From Dysosmobacter segnis (lineage in GTDB: Bacteria; Bacillota; Clostridia; Oscillospirales; Oscillospiraceae), in the NCBI RefSeq assembly GCF_014297285.1, contig NZ_JACOQI010000029.1:1-23941 (forward strand): 23,941 nt of DNA, given 5' to 3'. Under the pieces are notes generated by a model. It did no database searches. It was not told where the DNA came from and worked only from the letters and a program-made list of their open reading frames with translations. Both the position numbers and the translations under genes were made by a program. This document shows positions 23,868 through 23,941 of the stretch, piece by piece (the first letter of the stretch is position 1; every line of letters starts with the position of its first letter).

Positions 23868-23941
23868 GACATAGCTTGCAGGCTCTGGTAGAATGAAGTA
23901 ACCACACACCATTCGAAAGGAGCAAGCAAACTATGTCCGAG
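23868..23941 (+). promoter_or_regulatory. Divergent upstream region with a start-codon-trapping inverted repeat
   Basis: GACATAG-CTTGC at 23868-23879 pairs with GCAAG-(CAAA)-CTATGTC at 23922-23937: 7 plus 5 bp with a 4-base bulge. The second arm contains the ATG of the plus-strand gene at 23933, and AAAGGAG (23916-23922) sits at the edge of the loop. Folding would hide the start. I see no convincing promoter in 23818-23867 for either direction. Confidence 0.45.
23933..23941 (+). CDS. Start of an unidentified gene, cut by the window end
   Basis: ATG TCC GAG (MSE) at the last nine bases follows AAAGGAG (23916-23922) with 10 bases spacing, a good ribosome binding site. It diverges from the DUF3847-mob operon. 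The protein cannot be identified from three residues; a regulator, replication or recombinase gene of the mobilizable element would be plausible. Confidence 0.55.

Noticed and set aside
289..23880. 11-base direct repeat CATAGCTTGCA at 289-299 and 23870-23880 as ends of an inserted element
   Set aside because: It is short, its neighbouring bases do not match, and the gene layout gives no sign that these are element ends; chance or similar hairpins explain it.
1..23941. CRISPR array, rRNA or tRNA genes, complete insertion sequence
   Set aside because: No regularly spaced repeats, no rRNA or tRNA-like stretches and no transposase or integrase frame were seen in either strand.

Overview
The window looks like accessory DNA of a low-to-mid GC gut Firmicute (Clostridia, Lachnospiraceae/Ruminococcaceae type). 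The evidence is the gene families (Tn1549/CD11xx-type conjugation genes, a Tn916-type KTR protein, TTRAP, Maff2, cysteine-rich VLP, DUF4315), the strong AGGAGG-type ribosome binding sites and the frequent ATGA stop/start overlaps. No housekeeping gene, rRNA, tRNA or CRISPR array is visible. The species cannot be named from this sequence.

Layout. (1) Positions 1-560 are AT-rich. On the minus strand there is a near-consensus promoter, an 8-codon leader peptide, an attenuator-like fold, a terminator and then a KTR-domain gene. This resembles the control region of a tet(M)/tet(W)-type resistance cassette without a resistance gene in it. (2) Positions 585-2767, plus strand: an Xre-type regulator, its terminator, an oriT-like block, MobC and a MOBP (VirD2-like) relaxase. 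(3) Positions 2969-19786, minus strand: a tightly packed conjugation operon. In transcription order it holds a 5'-truncated VirD4 coupling protein, Maff2, a VirB6/TrbL-like channel protein, an MT-A70 methylase, PrgI, the VirB4 ATPase, an N4/N6 DNA methylase, an NlpC/P60 cell-wall hydrolase (CD1108 type), a PAPS-reductase-like PP-loop protein, DUF4315, CD1107, topoisomerase III, a cysteine-rich VLP protein, an ArdA-ArdC/LtrC fusion and TTRAP. (4) Positions 19787-23941 appear to be a second element: a toprim/RecA-like primase-helicase, a MOBQ (MobA/MobL) relaxase, a recognisable MOBQ oriT, DUF3847, and the first three codons of a plus-strand gene cut by the window edge.

How the parts fit. Region 2 would process the conjugative element (MobC plus relaxase at oriT). 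Region 3 would supply the transfer channel (VirB4, VirB6, PrgI, Maff2, CD1108), the coupling protein, DNA handling (TopB) and protection from recipient restriction (ArdA/ArdC, two solitary methylases, perhaps the PP-loop protein). Region 4 is a mobilizable unit with its own relaxase and oriT but no channel genes here. It seems to have broken virD4 at its junction, so the host element may lack a normal membrane-anchored coupling protein.

The main points for a second look are: two inverted copies of the oriT-like block in front of mobC and of the ArdA-LtrC gene, the second split by a hairpin; the relaxase RBS region caught in a 13-bp inverted repeat; the orphan attenuator; the virD4 junction; the MOBQ oriT followed by a run of hairpins; and a relaxase whose best-placed start codon is ATC.
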